A stretch of DNA of 64,000 bases from Fibrobacter sp. GTDB lineage: Bacteria > Fibrobacterota > Fibrobacteria > Fibrobacterales > Fibrobacteraceae. A program made the translations under genes and the position numbers. The notes below the pieces were generated by a model. It saw nothing but the letters and a program-made list of their open reading frames with translations, did not search any database and was not told the DNA's origin. The stretch covers positions 1-64,000 of the forward strand of contig JAKSIJ010000012.1 of NCBI GenBank assembly GCA_024398875.1. Direction: 5' to 3'. This document shows, piece by piece, positions 42,919 through 51,759 of the stretch; within the stretch, counting starts at the first letter, position 1, and every line of letters starts with the position of its first letter.

Positions 42919-44706
42919 TTAGCTTTCTTGGCTGCCTTCCAGAATCCAGCGGCAGAGGTCCTCTACGCTTTGGTAGTCCGGAAGCGTGCTTGTGAATTTT
43001 TGAGACCGGCTACGCTCGATGAACTTGCTCCAGGCGGCTTCGTTCTTTGCTTCCAGGCCCAAGTGTTCTTCGATGGCGCCACGGGTCCAGACCCAGATGC
43101 CCTGGCTCCGAAGTTTGGCGTGGATGCTCTTGATGGCGCGCTCCGCTTCTGGCATGGCGGCCATCATGGCGTAGGCTTTTGAGGCCGAGATGTTGGAGTG
43201 CTTGTTTACGGGGATGCCGTTCACCAGCCGGAGGTGGTGGTGGAAGGCCAGTTCCCGGAACAGGTCGCGGCAGTACTTGAGGTCCGGATCGTCGTTGTCC
43301 AGGAAGCCATCTCGAGTGGCGGTAGTGAAGGCGTAGTCCAAATCCACGATGGCCCGAGTGGGCATGTCCATGGCAGAGAGAACCTGCATGCTCTTACGGG
43401 TGTTGCTGACGCCACCTTGGCGTACCAGGGCACACTTGATGAGCGCGAAGCTTTGCCCTGTGATGCGCTCGAAGAGCGCAGGCAACACCCGCCACTCGGT
43501 TTTACCCTCGGTAAGTAGTACATAGTCCGCAAAGAGAAGTTCGTTGCTGTTGCTCAGGCTGAATAGCATCTGCAACTGGCTAGGTGCATCCTGCACCACT
43601 TGTCGAACCGCATCTTCCATGCGCTTACGCATGTAGGTACCGCGTTCCTTGTTCTTGCGGATGAGGAGCGACGTGCTCACATCTTCGCTGGTAATCATCT
43701 GGGCGGAGTGTGTGGCGTAGACCACCTGGTAGCCTTCGTTGGAGAGATTCTTCAACGCCACGCGAACCAGTTCCACCGCCTGGGGATGGAGGTACAGCTC
43801 TGGAGAATCGATGAGGAGGAGCGTGCGGTTCAGGTAATGGTTGTTGTGGTGCTTCTTGATTTCGGCAAGGTAGCGCACCAGCGCCATCTGTATGGCGCGC
43901 TGGGAGCCGGCACCCATGCGGTTGATGTCCCGCTCAAAGCCGTCATCTTCGTCGATGACCTTGAGGCTTGCACCCTGGAGGAATGTTTCCAGCGTGGGAA
44001 CCGGCACGTCCAATTCCACTTTAACACTGGGGAAGAGAGGTTTTAATTTGTCATTAACGTCTCTGTCAAAACTTTGGATTTCTTCGGCGCGGTTCTCGCT
44101 GTTCGGATTTAACAAATCGTTGAACTTGAGGAGGAGATCGTTGATCTCGCCACCGAAGCGGCGTTCCAGGGGCTTGAAAATTTCGTGGAGAAGTTTGGTG
44201 AAGGCGCGGTTGCCTTCAAAATCCCAGATGGCGATGGGCTCGGGGAACATGCGCTTGAAGGCGTGCTTGAAATCTTCCGTGGCGCGGACCCAATCCTTTT
44301 TGGCGTAGGCGCCGTTCCGCAGGTTGGGGGGGACGAATACCCGTATCTCGATGTTTTCGGCAGGTTCTCCGGGAACGCGCTGCACCTTTTTGATGCGGAT
44401 GCGACCATTCAGGAGGAAGGGCTTGATTTGCGCGGCCTTCTCTTCGCCCAGGCGGGTGAGGACTGCATCGCTCACGCCATCGAACACGCCTTCCACCTCT
44501 ACGGGCACGTTGGTGTCGTCGAAGTAGGAGATGTCCAGCGAGAAGGGGGAGAGCAGCCAGCGGATGCCCATCAAGATGTTCGTCTTGCCGGCGTTGTTGT
44601 AGCCGATGAGGGCGGTGATGCTACTGAGGGGAAACGTCTGCCGCTGAATGGAACGGAGATTGGCAATAGTGATTTCCGATAGTCTCAAAGCCTGTGGTTG
44701 CTGCAT
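42919..44706 (-). CDS. OLD family ATPase with TOPRIM nuclease domain
   Basis: The 595-residue protein belongs to the OLD (overcoming lysogenization defect) ATP-dependent nuclease group. The ABC-type ATPase has Walker A LIGYNNAGKTN near residue 35, a signature region NRMGAGSQRAIQMALVRYLAE, and Walker B LLLIDSPELYLHP. The C-terminal TOPRIM shows LLTEGKTEWRVLP (Glu) and AIVDLDYAF (DxD). Such proteins nick or degrade DNA and act in phage defence or repair. I start it at MQQPQALRLSEI (44706); an ATG at 44721 is possible. Further upstream the frame stays open, but the sequence is not protein-like. It shares an operon with gmk. No GajB or reverse transcriptase partner is adjacent. Confidence 0.82.
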   Translation of the reverse strand: MQQPQALRLSEITIANLRSIQRQTFPLSSITALIGYNNAGKTNILMGIRWLLSPFSLDISYFDDTNVPVEVEGVFDGVSDAVLTRLGEEKAAQIKPFLLNGRIRIKKVQRVPGEPAENIEIRVFVPPNLRNGAYAKKDWVRATEDFKHAFKRMFPEPIAIWDFEGNRAFTKLLHEIFKPLERRFGGEINDLLLKFNDLLNPNSENRAEEIQSFDRDVNDKLKPLFPSVKVELDVPVPTLETFLQGASLKVIDEDDGFERDINRMGAGSQRAIQMALVRYLAEIKKHHNNHYLNRTLLLIDSPELYLHPQAVELVRVALKNLSNEGYQVVYATHSAQMITSEDVSTSLLIRKNKERGTYMRKRMEDAVRQVVQDAPSQLQMLFSLSNSNELLFADYVLLTEGKTEWRVLPALFERITGQSFALIKCALVRQGGVSNTRKSMQVLSAMDMPTRAIVDLDYAFTTATRDGFLDNDDPDLKYCRDLFRELAFHHHLRLVNGIPVNKHSNISASKAYAMMAAMPEAERAIKSIHAKLRSQGIWVWTRGAIEEHLGLEAKNEAAWSKFIERSRSQKFTSTLPDYQSVEDLCRWILEGSQES

Positions 44707-44973
44707 GCTTCGAATATACATAAAAACGTGCAGAAATGACGCAAAAATGGGGAATTTGTGGATTTTTTGTTGGTTTAGGAAACAGTTGTTTGCAAAATGA
44801 AATTTTTCGCGAGGAACCCCTTTACGCTGTGAAATTGGCGAGCTAAATTTCGCCACAGATTTTAGACTTCTTATTTGCACATGGCCTTCGTGGCGTGTGC
44901 TTTTTTTGTTTGAAATCTTGGCGTGTGGCCGGGTGGCCATCTTACTAAATCCAAATCTTATTGGAGGTATCCT
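44707..44973. other. Divergent intergenic region with possible small RNA or leader
   Basis: Besides promoters for the genes on both sides it holds two plus-strand hairpins and a T-tract. The hairpins are CTGTG...GGCGA/TCGCC...CACAG at 44826-44858, and GCACATGGCC-TTCG-TGGCGTGTGC at 44877-44900, followed by seven T. No gene precedes that could use it as a terminator, so a short transcript may end here. Confidence 0.45.
44877..44907 (+). terminator. UUCG-loop hairpin with T-tract (orphan terminator)
   Basis: The stem GCACATGGCC/TGGCGTGTGC has mismatches near the TTCG loop and is followed by TTTTTTTG. It sits 67 bases before the GTG start at 44974 and may act as an attenuator or sRNA end. Confidence 0.55.
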
Positions 44974-46308
44974 GTGAATTACGGGATGTTTAAGCGTGTC
45001 GCCTTGATGGGGGCTTTGGCTTCTCTTTCGGGCTATGCGCAGGTATGTAATACACTCACGCTGTATAAAGACGGCAGTTATGCTGGTCGCATGGAGGAAT
45101 CCACGCGGTCTTTCCCGGAGGCTCCGGAATGGTCCACCAACTGGGGAGATTTTGACAACATGCAAAATCCCTACATCCGGCTTTCGGGTATGCGGAACTA
45201 TCGCGGTGATTGGACGGGTTCCCTGGTTTTTGACGCCTTGCCTGTAAAGGTCAATGGTGGCACCCTCAAAATCAAGGCCCGCTCTTCTCAAAAAGGGAAT
45301 TTCGGCGTCTGGCTTTCGGGTAATTCGGGCGCCGGTCATATTTCTTTCCACGAACTGGAGGCGAATAAAACTGCAGTGCTCACCATCCCTGTTCAGGAAT
45401 TGATGGGGAGTGAATCCTTTGAAGTAGATAAGGTGGGTATCGGGCTTTTTGATGTACCCGCAAATCAGTACACCAACTTCTTTGTGGACGATATTGAATT
45501 CAGTTGCGCAGAAACTGCTGGCAGCTCTGCTGGCGGTTCCGTGAACGGTTCTGGCGGCAATACGGAAGTCGGGAACGGTACTAGCGGCAATTCCGCAGTT
45601 CTGGAAAATAGCGATGCACTTTTCCAAACGGAATATTCTTTTGTAGATGTGAACCCGGCAAGTGCAATTCGGAAAGGACTTTTCGATAGCGCTTATGTGC
45701 GCTCAACTTCTGCCCATTATGAGGCTGCAGAACGCACTTCGTTGCAACAGAAAACGTCGGTGAATTTTGTGCTTTCAGAAAACGAACACAACCAGATTGT
45801 GAATTTCCGGGAGGCAAAAAAACTGACGCCTAAGGCATCTCGTGATGGCTGGTACAAGAGCCTCTTCTATATCGATCGCAACCGCTTGAAGGACGGTGTA
45901 ATCGCCAACCCCAAACAGGTCTTCAATGAAGCAAACGAGATGGCAGCGCTTTCCAATTACACGCTGATGCCGCTATTGTTGGCGGATTTGGACTATGCTG
46001 TTTCTTATTGTGCGGATACGGCTTGCGCAACTCATGCGCTTGAAGATTCCAGTCTTCTCTTGGCAGGACTTCCGTCCTCCTATATCACGGGATCCAAGTT
46101 CCGTCTGGTTTACGACCCCTATTTCACGGTGACAACCCGCAAAACGCTGCCTCATGTGGAAATCTGCGTGGCAGGCAAGTGCCAATCTCTGGACCCGAAA
46201 TCTGAAATCATGGTGGAATTTGATTCTGCCGGTGTTCATGAACTGCAGGTGAAGATTACCTCGGGCAACTTGAACGTTCAACAACATCTTTTCGTGGAGG
46301 TGAAATAA
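44974..46308 (+). CDS. Secreted protein with beta-sandwich (carbohydrate-binding-like) domain and Gly/Ser linker
   Basis: The 444-residue protein starts at a GTG at 44974 with GGAGG six bases before it; the ATG at 44986 is less well placed. A signal peptide (VALMGALASLSGYAQ) is followed by a beta-sandwich of about 160 residues (TLTLYKDGSYAGRMEE...WTGSLVFDALPVKVNGGTLKIKA...NFFVDDIEFSC) that resembles carbohydrate-binding modules. A Gly/Ser linker comes next (AGSSAGGSVNGSGGNTEVGNG), then an unrecognised C-terminal region with paired Cys (VSYCADTACATH, VEICVAGKCQSL). It is translationally coupled to the lipase-like gene (TAATG). Carbohydrate binding is inferred only from the fold-like pattern. 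Confidence 0.7.
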   Translation: MNYGMFKRVALMGALASLSGYAQVCNTLTLYKDGSYAGRMEESTRSFPEAPEWSTNWGDFDNMQNPYIRLSGMRNYRGDWTGSLVFDALPVKVNGGTLKIKARSSQKGNFGVWLSGNSGAGHISFHELEANKTAVLTIPVQELMGSESFEVDKVGIGLFDVPANQYTNFFVDDIEFSCAETAGSSAGGSVNGSGGNTEVGNGTSGNSAVLENSDALFQTEYSFVDVNPASAIRKGLFDSAYVRSTSAHYEAAERTSLQQKTSVNFVLSENEHNQIVNFREAKKLTPKASRDGWYKSLFYIDRNRLKDGVIANPKQVFNEANEMAALSNYTLMPLLLADLDYAVSYCADTACATHALEDSSLLLAGLPSSYITGSKFRLVYDPYFTVTTRKTLPHVEICVAGKCQSLDPKSEIMVEFDSAGVHELQVKITSGNLNVQQHLFVEVK

Positions 46309-48827
46309 TGAATTTCATTCCTAAAATCGCTTTGGCCGCATTGGGTGCCTTTGGCATCTCCATGGCCGCCTATAAGGACCTGTACTTCAATCCAAAATTT
46401 GGTGATGACGGCTGCATGACGGAAAAGTATATGCAGAATTGGAAATGTACAGAGAAAAAAAGTACATGGACTGCTGTTGGGATGACGTCACCCGCCCCCG
46501 TTCGTTTGCGTGTTATCGACCCTCCCGAAATGGAATCTACGGAATTTGGCATCTATTTGGAACGCCCTTTCTTTATCATTGACGGAATTCATTTGAGTAC
46601 GGATGAAACGCGTTCGTTGCAGCAGTTCCACGCAGAAACGGAGGAGTTTGGCATCCCTGAAATTCTTACTTCTTTGGGCTATACCCCAGTTTTGGTGCAA
46701 TTTTCTCAGACGGTGACCACGTCACTTGAAAAGAATTCGTCTCATTTTGCGGCTTTGCTGAAATATCTGAACGATAACGCTAAAATTCCCTTCCCGGGAA
46801 AGAATCAGGACGGTTTTGTCGTCTTGGGTATTAGCCAGGGCGGTATTCTTGGCCGTTATGGCGCCTATCTTTATGATAAGGATCGTAAAAGCTCCGATGC
46901 TCCGGTTCGCTTGTATGCATCGCTTGATTCCCCACACCAGGGAGCCGTAATGCCTCGTGGCCTTGTGGCGACCATAGACTTTTGGGCGAGTGAAGCAGGT
47001 GTTGCTGCAGCGGAAGCCTTTAATGACCTGGTTTCTTCTCCTGGCGCCCGGGATTTGCTGATTTACGATACTAGGGCCGGCAATGGAACGTACGAACCCA
47101 AGATGGGTGCGGATCGGTTCTTGTTTGGAGACTATCGTAAGGCAGCGACTTATAAGGGTTTCCCTCAGGTTCTAGTAGCTCAGGGCCAGCTGAAGGGAAC
47201 AACGCCAACCCATTCTTCTACCTACTTCAAGCTAAATCGATATGCGGAAAAGGGTGGTAGCGTTTGGGGACGTGCCCAGAGCGAAATGTATGCAAAGGAT
47301 AAAACATCTGGAAAATATGCGCACAATCATATGTACCAATTCCCGGGGGATGTTTCCGATACGGATAAAAACGGCGTGACGAAGTTTGATTTTGTTCAGG
47401 GCAGCACATATCCTTTTGCACAGACAATGTATGAGGCTCTTCGTGAAGGCGTTGTGGAGGCTATTCCCAATAAATTTGAAAAGGATATTAAGGCCGCGGG
47501 AATTTCTTGGATGTCTTTGTCCTTTTATGGGAAGTGGGATGAAGATTCCCTCTACCAAAAGAATAGCACGTTCATCCCTACAGTGAGCGCCATGGATATG
47601 CAGTGTAGTGGTGATTTGGCTATAAAGTCGGATTGCGCCTTTAGCCAAAATTCTTCGGGATTTGCGTTTGAAAATGCTGGTGCAAAATCCACGGCAAAGG
47701 CTGCTTATGCGGTAGATCCTACGCATCCGCGATATAAAGAAGCTATAAGCGGACGTCACATAGAGTCTCCGGTAAAGGGAACCTCAATAGATCAAACCGT
47801 GCTGAAGGGGATGCAGACGGATGTTTGGCGTGTCCTTTGTGAACTAGCAAAGGTGGACTATGATAGCACGAAAAAATCCTTCCGCAATCCGAAATTAGGT
47901 GGTATGTTTGCACCGAATACAAGTTGTATGGACCAAAGCAAAATGCCGGAAGTTATCAAGAATGGCGGTATTTTGCAGACGAAGGCATTTAGTTATGCGC
48001 GATACGATTATAATGCAGAAGCAACAGAGAAAAATAAAACCGTTACATTTAACCTTCCTGCAGGTTGGAACTACGTTTCCCTTTGGGATAATGGCACGAG
48101 CATTACTCCAGGCAGTATGCTTGAAGTGGATGCTAAGGTGGAATCTCCCAAGAGCAATTGGATGAAGGCAGACCTGGTCTTGATGCAGACAAAGAATGGT
48201 GCGGGACATTTGCAATTGACAGAGCAGGAGGTAAAACAAGATGGCCTGTTCCATACGCTGCGCTGGCAAATGCCCTCTGCAGCATCGGCTTTGACGAATT
48301 ACCGTTGGTTCCGCCTGGTACTGAATTCCAGTGGTGCTAAAGTGACGCTTGCTAATCCCCGCATTGTGACAAGTGCTGTAGCCTATGCAGAAAAGAACCC
48401 TTCCATTCCTTCGGCAACGTTGTATCCAAATAATTCCTACAGTGTTGTTCCTTGGTCAGATACTGTGGTGGTGAAGAATTATTCTGACGCTATGGGTTCT
48501 GGCTTGAAAATGAGCTATGGTTCCTATTTGGATGGAGTGCATTTTGAATTGAAAAGCACGTATTCCATGGATGCTTACAAGAATCTTGTGGTGGAATACT
48601 GGCCTGGCACATGCCAGAGTACGACCATCTTCTTCGGAAACAAGACGAAAAATGTGAATTTAGGAAACGGTAGTTTGCAAGGTTCTTTTGTAACCAAGAA
48701 ATTACCATTGAGTGATTTGGTGAATGTTGCATTAAACCCAAACCAGCCCTATTCCGCATCCCGCCTGAGTTTGCAGGCGATGAAGTCGAATGAAACGTGT
48801 ATTGTTCACTCCATTCGTTTGGAATAA
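46308..48827 (+). CDS. Secreted alpha/beta-hydrolase (lipase/esterase-like), 839 aa
   Basis: After a signal peptide (IALAALGAFGISMAA) comes an alpha/beta-hydrolase region. It includes FIIDGIHLSTDETRS, the nucleophile elbow LGISQGGILGRYGAYL with Ser176, and YASLDSPHQGAVMPRG, the block found in bacterial lipases after the nucleophile. The last 250 or so residues are beta-rich (FNLPAGWNYVSLWDNG, SSGAKVTLANPRIV) and resemble a carbohydrate-binding type sandwich, ending CIVHSIRLE. It could remove esters from plant wall polymers or act on lipids. The ATG overlaps the previous stop, so the two secreted proteins are made together. No T9SS tail is obvious. Confidence 0.7.
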   Translation: MNFIPKIALAALGAFGISMAAYKDLYFNPKFGDDGCMTEKYMQNWKCTEKKSTWTAVGMTSPAPVRLRVIDPPEMESTEFGIYLERPFFIIDGIHLSTDETRSLQQFHAETEEFGIPEILTSLGYTPVLVQFSQTVTTSLEKNSSHFAALLKYLNDNAKIPFPGKNQDGFVVLGISQGGILGRYGAYLYDKDRKSSDAPVRLYASLDSPHQGAVMPRGLVATIDFWASEAGVAAAEAFNDLVSSPGARDLLIYDTRAGNGTYEPKMGADRFLFGDYRKAATYKGFPQVLVAQGQLKGTTPTHSSTYFKLNRYAEKGGSVWGRAQSEMYAKDKTSGKYAHNHMYQFPGDVSDTDKNGVTKFDFVQGSTYPFAQTMYEALREGVVEAIPNKFEKDIKAAGISWMSLSFYGKWDEDSLYQKNSTFIPTVSAMDMQCSGDLAIKSDCAFSQNSSGFAFENAGAKSTAKAAYAVDPTHPRYKEAISGRHIESPVKGTSIDQTVLKGMQTDVWRVLCELAKVDYDSTKKSFRNPKLGGMFAPNTSCMDQSKMPEVIKNGGILQTKAFSYARYDYNAEATEKNKTVTFNLPAGWNYVSLWDNGTSITPGSMLEVDAKVESPKSNWMKADLVLMQTKNGAGHLQLTEQEVKQDGLFHTLRWQMPSAASALTNYRWFRLVLNSSGAKVTLANPRIVTSAVAYAEKNPSIPSATLYPNNSYSVVPWSDTVVVKNYSDAMGSGLKMSYGSYLDGVHFELKSTYSMDAYKNLVVEYWPGTCQSTTIFFGNKTKNVNLGNGSLQGSFVTKKLPLSDLVNVALNPNQPYSASRLSLQAMKSNETCIVHSIRLE

Positions 48828-48863
48828 ATATTTGAATTGGTGTTTTTTTTCTAAATAAATTCT

Positions 48864-48871
48864 TATATTTG
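48864..48871 (+). promoter_or_regulatory. TAnnTTTG box before the beta-rich lipoprotein gene
   Basis: TATATTTG lies 58 bases before the ATG at 48930, which itself has GGAG about nine bases upstream. Confidence 0.4.
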
Positions 48872-48929
48872 GGGGCGTCGCTTGAGGCTGGTTGCTGAAA
48901 GTGGCGCTTTTAAGATTGGAGAAAATAAA

Positions 48930-49724
48930 ATGAAAATGTCGCGAGTGTTTTTCGCTATTCTTTCTGTGTTTTTCGCTTTGACGATGACGGGTTGCAATAA
49001 GGCCCGGTTGCAGTCTTTGGGTGCAAATCCCGTGCCTACGTTCCATACGCCGCGAGGTGCAGATTCTGAAACAGGAACCATTGCCGTTTCTGCGGAAGGC
49101 TACGTTGTTCCGTTGGCTACAGGCCGTAATGTGGATGATATCCTTGGTGGCGGTGGCGATGTGGCCTTGATGTATCGTTTTGGCGGTAGTCTTTCGCCGT
49201 TGTTCATCACGGGTGCCGTTGGTGGCCAGGGTGGTAAGGTGCATTTCAATTGTGATGACGAAACTCCTCGTTGTGTAGATTCCTACGAAACCTGGCTCAG
49301 GAGCGATGCCGGTGAAGATTCCTACTCCTTCTGGAATGTCCAGGAGAAGGTGCTTCTGGGTGCTGACTTCAAACTGGGCTCCCGCGTTCAGCTGGGCCTT
49401 GGTGGCGGTATTCAGTTCTATCAGGGTGGTGGCGAGTATGAGGATGCTCGCGATGACCTGGATAAACTGGGCTGGGCCAACAATCTAGACGAAAAGATGG
49501 ATTTCTACCCGATGACGGCCACCTGGATTTCTGTAGGCTTGGGTTCTGAAAACCGCCTTGGAAATTTGAAGCTGGAAGAAACCTATATGCTGGCTTCCGA
49601 CTGGACCAAGATGATTTATGCTACCGATGTGGGCTACTATCATCCTAGCGGATTCCAGGTGGGATTGATGCTTTCTACCCAGATGAGTCCTGTGATTCAT
49701 GGCGGGAAGACTTTCGTCTTCTAG
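48930..49724 (+). CDS. Beta-rich lipoprotein of unknown function (264 aa)
   Basis: The lipobox is LTMTGC (Cys near residue 21). The mature part has alternating hydrophobic strands and Gly-rich turns (DVALMYRFGGSLSPLFITGAVGGQGG, SRVQLGLGGGIQFYQGGGEYED, TATWISVGLGSENRLGNLKLEETY), suggesting a small outer-membrane barrel or an autotransporter-like sheet. Two Cys (NCDDETPRCV) may form a disulfide. I do not recognise a named family. The chosen start follows GGAG; the upstream in-frame codons are in the leader. It ends at a bidirectional terminator. Confidence 0.8.
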   Translation: MKMSRVFFAILSVFFALTMTGCNKARLQSLGANPVPTFHTPRGADSETGTIAVSAEGYVVPLATGRNVDDILGGGGDVALMYRFGGSLSPLFITGAVGGQGGKVHFNCDDETPRCVDSYETWLRSDAGEDSYSFWNVQEKVLLGADFKLGSRVQLGLGGGIQFYQGGGEYEDARDDLDKLGWANNLDEKMDFYPMTATWISVGLGSENRLGNLKLEETYMLASDWTKMIYATDVGYYHPSGFQVGLMLSTQMSPVIHGGKTFVF

Positions 49725-49742
49725 AATTTCTTCATAGCGCAC

Positions 49743-49775
49743 AAAAAAAGACCTCGGAACTTTCCGAGGTCTTTT
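49743..49775. terminator. Bidirectional terminator
   Basis: AAGACCTCGGAA-CT-TTCCGAGGTCTTT is a long perfect stem with A-run before and T-run after. It can end both the lipoprotein gene and the converging carboxyltransferase gene. Confidence 0.95.
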
Positions 49776-49824
49776 AAGCATCTTTGCTTTGGCGGGGCGA
49801 ATCCCGTTTAGAACAAATTAGCGA

Positions 49825-51396
49825 TTACTTCAGGGTGCTCACCTGAACGTCCCAGCTCTGGTTGCCGAGGGCGATGCGGTAGGTGTTGGTTCCCTGAGCC
49901 TTCATGTTCTTGGTGTCCACAGCAGGAGCGGCGTTGGGGTCCTTCTTGGGAACGCCGATGTGGCGGTTGCCCTTGAGGAATTCGATACCCTTGTTGCCAG
50001 CCTTCGTCTGGAGGCAGCCCACGATGAAGATGTTTTCATCGGTAACAGGCAGGTTGTTCTCTTCGAGGAGCTTCTTTGCAGCAGGAATACCCGGTTCGAG
50101 GATTTCTTCTGCGCACTGGACGCCAGGATGAGCTTCCTTGAAGGGCTTCATGCCGAGCTGGTCGGCGGCAATTTTCACGAGTTCCGGATCCGGTTCGCAA
50201 GGAGTCTTGCCCTGGTAGCCGAGGAGCATCTTGCCGTAGCCTTCTGTCATCTTGAACCAGGTGTCGCGACCGGCGTTCTGGTTCAGGGTGTTCATGTAGG
50301 CCTGCTGGAAGTAGAACTGGGAGACCGGCGTCACGGAGGAGGCAAAGCCACCGCGGCGGACGCATTCGCTCATGTTCTCGATGACCTTCGGGAACAGGTG
50401 GAAGGTCTTGTTTTCGCGCATCATGAGGGTGTTGGCGGTAAGAGCGCCACCCGGCATGGGGCTGAAAATCACGTCGGTAGTAATCTGACGAGCTTCGGGC
50501 GGGAAGTTGTAGTCCTTGAGGCATTCAACGGCCACGTTGTTGGCTTCCATCAGCTTGGGAATGGCGTTTTCGTCCACGATGCCATCGTCGCCGAGGGCGA
50601 GCACGTAGTCGGTGCCCTTCAAGGCATGGAACATGGAGAAAAGGTCCGGCTGAGCGGTACCACCGGAGAGGGGCTTGCGGCCCACGTCGATACCATTGGC
50701 ACCACCTTCGATAGCGGCCTTGTACTGAGCCACACCAGTACCGCAGGTGTCATGGCTGTGGATGCGGAGTTCGGCATCGTCGCCGAGGAGCTTACGAGCG
50801 CGCTTGAAGGTCTCGTACACCTTGGAGGGGTTGGCCGTACCGGAAGCGTCCTTGAAGCAGACGGAGGCGAACGGAACGCCGGCGTCCAAAATGTTGCGGA
50901 GGATGCGTTCGTAGAAGTCAGGATCATGAGCGCCCTTGCAGCCAAGAGGAAGTTCCATCATGGTGACCACAACTTCGTGTTCCAGACCGGCTTCGGTAAT
51001 GCACTTGCCGGAGTAGATGAGGTTGTTCACGTCGTTAAGAGCGTCGAAGTTACGGATGCGGGTCATGCCGTGCTTCTTGAACATCTGGGCATGGAGCTTG
51101 ATCATGTCGCGGGGCTGGGGTGCCAGAGCCACCACGTTAATGCCGCGGGCGAGGGTCTGGAGGCGAGCCTTGGGGCCCACAACGCGACGGAATTCGTCCA
51201 TCATATCAAAAGCGTCTTCACCGCAGTTCTGGTAAAGGGCCTGGAAGCGAGCGCCGCCACCAGCTTCAAAATGTGTGATACCTGCATGGCAGGCTGCTTC
51301 AACAGCCGGCATGAAGTCCTTCATGAACACGCGGGCGCCAAAAATGGACTGGAAGCCATCGCGGAAGGAAGTATCTTGGAACAGAATCTTCTTCAT
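49825..51396 (-). CDS. Biotin-dependent carboxyltransferase subunit (OadA/PycB-like)
   Basis: The 523-residue TIM-barrel carboxyltransferase is of the oxaloacetate decarboxylase alpha / pyruvate carboxylase B type. The barrel starts QDTSFRDGFQS, which carries the metal Asp. VCFKDASGTANPSKVYETF carries the carbamylated Lys (near residue 181), and LRIHSHDTCGTGVAQYK the metal His pair. A PYC_OADA-like domain follows (ITTDVIFSPMPGGALTANT), and then a short tail. There is no MKM biotin-attachment domain, so the biotin carrier must be another protein. It interconverts oxaloacetate and pyruvate, fitting succinate-type fermentation, perhaps as a Na+ pump part. It is monocistronic here. Confidence 0.88.
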   Translation of the reverse strand: MKKILFQDTSFRDGFQSIFGARVFMKDFMPAVEAACHAGITHFEAGGGARFQALYQNCGEDAFDMMDEFRRVVGPKARLQTLARGINVVALAPQPRDMIKLHAQMFKKHGMTRIRNFDALNDVNNLIYSGKCITEAGLEHEVVVTMMELPLGCKGAHDPDFYERILRNILDAGVPFASVCFKDASGTANPSKVYETFKRARKLLGDDAELRIHSHDTCGTGVAQYKAAIEGGANGIDVGRKPLSGGTAQPDLFSMFHALKGTDYVLALGDDGIVDENAIPKLMEANNVAVECLKDYNFPPEARQITTDVIFSPMPGGALTANTLMMRENKTFHLFPKVIENMSECVRRGGFASSVTPVSQFYFQQAYMNTLNQNAGRDTWFKMTEGYGKMLLGYQGKTPCEPDPELVKIAADQLGMKPFKEAHPGVQCAEEILEPGIPAAKKLLEENNLPVTDENIFIVGCLQTKAGNKGIEFLKGNRHIGVPKKDPNAAPAVDTKNMKAQGTNTYRIALGNQSWDVQVSTLK

Positions 51397-51527
51397 ATTG
51401 TGTTTCCTTATGGGACAGAGTCCCGTGTTTACTTGTACTTTTAAATACTGAGGAAATATAAAAAAAACTGGCTTTGGCTCAGCGGAAAAACGGGGATTTT
51501 GGGGGTATTTGGCAGAAAACGGCGGAT

Positions 51528-51743
51528 TTAGAGAATTTCCATTTCCACAAGGAAGCGGTACATGCAGAGGGCCGCCATGGCGAGAATGAAGATGCAGACC
51601 AGCACGTACTGCACCGGATGCTCGTGGAAGTCGTAGTCCGCCTTGCCGTAAGAGAACCTTTTACGGATGATGGCGCTTATGAACCAGGCGAAAAAGATGA
51701 GGAACAGCAGGAGGGACATGTGGTGTAAGATAGAAATTATCAT
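51528..51743 (-). CDS. Small membrane protein with two helices (71 aa)
   Basis: Two membrane helices (ISILHHMSLLLFLIFFAWFISAII and YVLVCIFILAMAALCMYRFL) are separated by a charged loop (RKRFSYGKADYDFHEHP). No family is recognised. I start it at MIISILHHM (51743); MSLLL (51719) is also possible, and no strong ribosome site distinguishes them. The upstream in-frame extension runs through a repeat region. Function unknown. Confidence 0.6.
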   Translation of the reverse strand: MIISILHHMSLLLFLIFFAWFISAIIRKRFSYGKADYDFHEHPVQYVLVCIFILAMAALCMYRFLVEMEIL

Positions 51744-51759
51744 ATCAAAAAAGGTTGTG

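Noticed and set aside
44707-45627. Large upstream extension of the OLD-type ATPase frame
   Set aside because: It overlaps the well-supported GTG-started secreted-protein gene on the other strand, and the residues are not family-like.
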